Below are positions 31,421 to 32,766 of a stretch of 32,766 nucleotides of DNA, one piece after another. The stretch lies in IMG/VR virus record IMGVR_UViG_3300021961_000350, positions 1 to 32,766 of that record. One strand, 5' to 3'. Within the stretch, counting starts at the first letter, position 1; every line of letters begins with the position of its first letter. The position numbers were made by a program, and so were the translations under genes. The notes below the pieces were generated by a model, which saw nothing but the letters and a program-made list of their open reading frames with translations, was not told where the DNA came from and did no database searches. The stretch comes from a virus.

Positions 31421-32334
31421 AACTAATCAGAACATATTATCTCAACTGTAGAAACAACGAAAAAGCAACTCGTCAAAACGATACAATAAGATTTGATGGG
31501 TTTACTATGTGGCCTCATTGTACATTTATGAGTGCGTTATGTTATTCGTTTTGGAAAGCACAACTGCTACAACAAGAAGGATTAAAAGAACCTCGCAAAC
31601 TTTGTATTCTTGTTGACGAAGATATATTACACGGTAAAGCAAAACCAGAAAACGAATCAACATCTTACGAACAACTTGATTGGTTTCTTAATAATATAGA
31701 ACCACCTATGTATGGCATGATTGTATCAGTTTACAGTCATAAAGTTATTAAAACTATTGAAGATAGATGGTCTGCACAAACTATTTGGCCATTAAAGAAA
31801 GAATGGCAATGGGAAGGTGGCGGTGGTTACTTTACACTACAAGATATGGAAGATGGTGTGTCAACAAGAAAAAAGGGTATGAAGATGACACACGAAACTG
31901 TAGATATCATTGACAACATCTACGAACACTCTGCATTACCTGTTGTTAAGATAGACTATAAGATGTCAGAAGAAAAACTATTTAAGACTTTAAAGTATTC
32001 TAATCTCAACTTTGCATATCATGGTGGTACATATTATACTGCAGGTATGATTGGTTGTCCTACTGTTGGTTTATATTGGAATCAGAATCAAAAAGTTTCT
32101 ACACAATATTATGTTGACAAAAAAGAAAAATATGATACAGTAGAGTTTACTTCTTGGAATCTTGGTATAGGAAATACAGAAGGCAAAGTATTACAATACG
32201 ATTTCAATACGGTCTTTCAAAGACCACAAACATATCTCAAACATGTATCAATAAAATCAGAGTTATTATCTTATCTGAAATGCCAAAGCGACTTTACAGT
32301 CAACAAAAAAACTTACGAAATATCTTCATTCTAA
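31417..32334 (+). CDS. GT-B-like island protein, paralogue 3
   Basis: This 305-residue protein begins MKLIRTYYLNCRN, like the other two, and has QTIWPLKKEWQW (for the shared WPYKDKWQW), YFTLQDMEDG and YHGGTYYTAGMIGCPTVG near 205-222. It lacks the NIGKFET ending; instead it closes with HVSIKSELLSYLK and a short Lys-rich tail. It is the most diverged of the three paralogues and uses fewer rare AT-rich codons than copy 2, hinting at different age or origin. It overlaps copy 2 by four bases and is the last gene before the late promoter at 32346. Function is unknown; if copies 1 and 2 transfer sugars, this one may use another donor. Confidence 0.5.
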   Translation: MKLIRTYYLNCRNNEKATRQNDTIRFDGFTMWPHCTFMSALCYSFWKAQLLQQEGLKEPRKLCILVDEDILHGKAKPENESTSYEQLDWFLNNIEPPMYGMIVSVYSHKVIKTIEDRWSAQTIWPLKKEWQWEGGGGYFTLQDMEDGVSTRKKGMKMTHETVDIIDNIYEHSALPVVKIDYKMSEEKLFKTLKYSNLNFAYHGGTYYTAGMIGCPTVGLYWNQNQKVSTQYYVDKKEKYDTVEFTSWNLGIGNTEGKVLQYDFNTVFQRPQTYLKHVSIKSELLSYLKCQSDFTVNKKTYEISSF

Positions 32335-32345
32335 ATCTCTTTTTT

Positions 32346-32353
32346 TATAAATA
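32346..32353 (+). promoter_or_regulatory. T4-type late promoter (TATAAATA) after the island
   Basis: This perfect TATAAATA box follows a T-run after the last island gene. A start near 32359 gives a leader of about 56 bases ending in AAAGG before the ATG at 32415. It restores late control for the structural gene that follows. Confidence 0.75.
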
Positions 32354-32365
32354 ATTCATATAAGT

Positions 32366-32390
32366 GCAGGGGGTCGTTAGCGGGTCCGAC
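32366..32390 (+). other. GC-rich leader segment with possible small hairpin
   Basis: Within the 5' leader, 25 bases contain 17 G or C, including a run of five G (32369-32373), in an otherwise AT-rich genome. GTCG (32373-32376) can pair with CGAC (32387-32390) around a ten-base loop. The segment is open in frame with the following gene back to a GTG at 32364, but its residues (QGVVSGSD) do not look like the family's N-terminus. It could be a structured leader or a protein-binding site. Confidence 0.4.
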
Positions 32391-32414
32391 AAAGAAATCA
32401 AAGAAAGGTATTTC

Positions 32415-32762
32415 ATGGCACAATACGAAGAAATAAGTATCGACCAAGGTACTGATGTTGCTATAACTATGGACTGTTTTGATGAAACAGGTGCCAAAAA
32501 AGACCTTACCAACTATACTGTATACGCCAAATTAAAGAAGAATTATAATAGTGAAGATTTCACTAACTTTACTGCTATAATTAATAACCCTACGACTGAT
32601 GGCGGAATTACTCTCTCACTTACAAGCACACAAACAGACACTCTTAAGACTGGAAGACACGTTTATGATGTTGAATTACACTTTATTGATAGTGATGGCA
32701 ATACGATTGTTGAAAGAATTCTAGAAGGTAGAGTCCAAGTAATGCCAAGTGTAACCAAATAG
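32415..32762 (+). CDS. Small virion structural protein, beta-rich
   Basis: This codes for 115 residues from the ATG at 32415; an in-frame GTG at 32364 is less likely because the AGAAAGG Shine-Dalgarno fits the ATG and related proteins begin MAQY. The start MAQYEEISIDQGTDV, the middle DLTNYTVYAKLKKNYNS and the end RILEGRVQVMPSVTK form a compact, all-beta Ig-like protein. I recall proteins with this IDQGTD start and V-x-P-x-VTK end in marine T4-like phages, labelled structural or fibre-related. It is transcribed from its own late promoter and appears complete, with its stop four bases before the window edge. It could decorate or adapt a fibre. Exact location in the virion is unknown. Confidence 0.6.
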   Translation: MAQYEEISIDQGTDVAITMDCFDETGAKKDLTNYTVYAKLKKNYNSEDFTNFTAIINNPTTDGGITLSLTSTQTDTLKTGRHVYDVELHFIDSDGNTIVERILEGRVQVMPSVTK

Positions 32763-32766
32763 GATT

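Noticed and set aside
32366-32390. Possible tRNA fragment (GGGTCCGAC resembles a T arm)
   Set aside because: No cloverleaf, anticodon arm or acceptor stem can be built from the flanking AT-rich bases.
32364-32414. GTG start giving a 17-residue extension of the last gene
   Set aside because: The extension is encoded by the GC-rich leader and has no Shine-Dalgarno; AGAAAGG precedes the ATG at 32415 and the family begins there.

Overview
This window is a 32.8 kb, AT-rich stretch of a T4-like myovirus genome. The order of baseplate genes, the T4-type late promoter box TATAAATA in front of several gene groups, and head and tail proteins recognisable as gp4, gp48, gp53, gp5, gp25, gp6 and gp8 all point to a marine member of the group (relatives infect cyanobacteria or SAR11-type bacteria). 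The host cannot be read from the sequence. Coding is almost gapless: the longest gap between genes is about 80 bases. I see no tRNA, integrase, transposase, homing endonuclease or CRISPR array.

Region 1 (1-2059, minus strand): the start of a gp26-like baseplate hub gene, a small basic protein, a tail-tube-fold protein (gp54/gp19-like), a conserved protein of unknown role and the gp4 head-completion nuclease-like protein. Region 2 (2110-12967, plus strand): the tail-tube cap gp48, then the wedge and hub module: gp53, a gp27-like hub, a gp5 head with OB fold and lysozyme, an amidase-like hub protein that looks catalytically dead, a separate beta-helix spike, an M15-peptidase-like protein that also looks dead, gp25, a 46-residue protein, gp6 and a probable wedge partner of gp6. 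Region 3 (13005-22277, plus): a fibre-like protein, gp8, a 1220-residue DUF4815-like structural protein with its probable split-off C-terminal partner, a small coiled-coil protein and two fibre-like proteins.

Region 4 (22257-32334, both strands) is an accessory island inside the structural genome. It holds four GT-A-type glycosyltransferase-like genes, three radical SAM genes (two with SPASM-like C-termini, one with an N-terminal cysteine-rich twitch-type region), a 2-oxoglutarate/Fe(II) oxygenase-like gene and three tandem paralogues with a GT-B-like C-terminal half. They form three tightly overlapping operons around one conserved probable structural gene (24003-24596). Region 5 (from 32346) returns to a structural gene behind a late promoter and a GC-rich leader.

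Several signals go beyond gene content. The tetramers GATC and AGCT appear to be absent from the whole window, and Ala-Ala pairs are coded so that GCAGC/GCTGC is almost never made; both look like footprints of restriction pressure. One island gene seems to start at ATA, supported by paralogue alignment and a well-placed Shine-Dalgarno. A perfect 14-base palindrome forms two overlapping late promoters facing opposite ways. Two late boxes lie so close to start codons that the transcripts may be leaderless.
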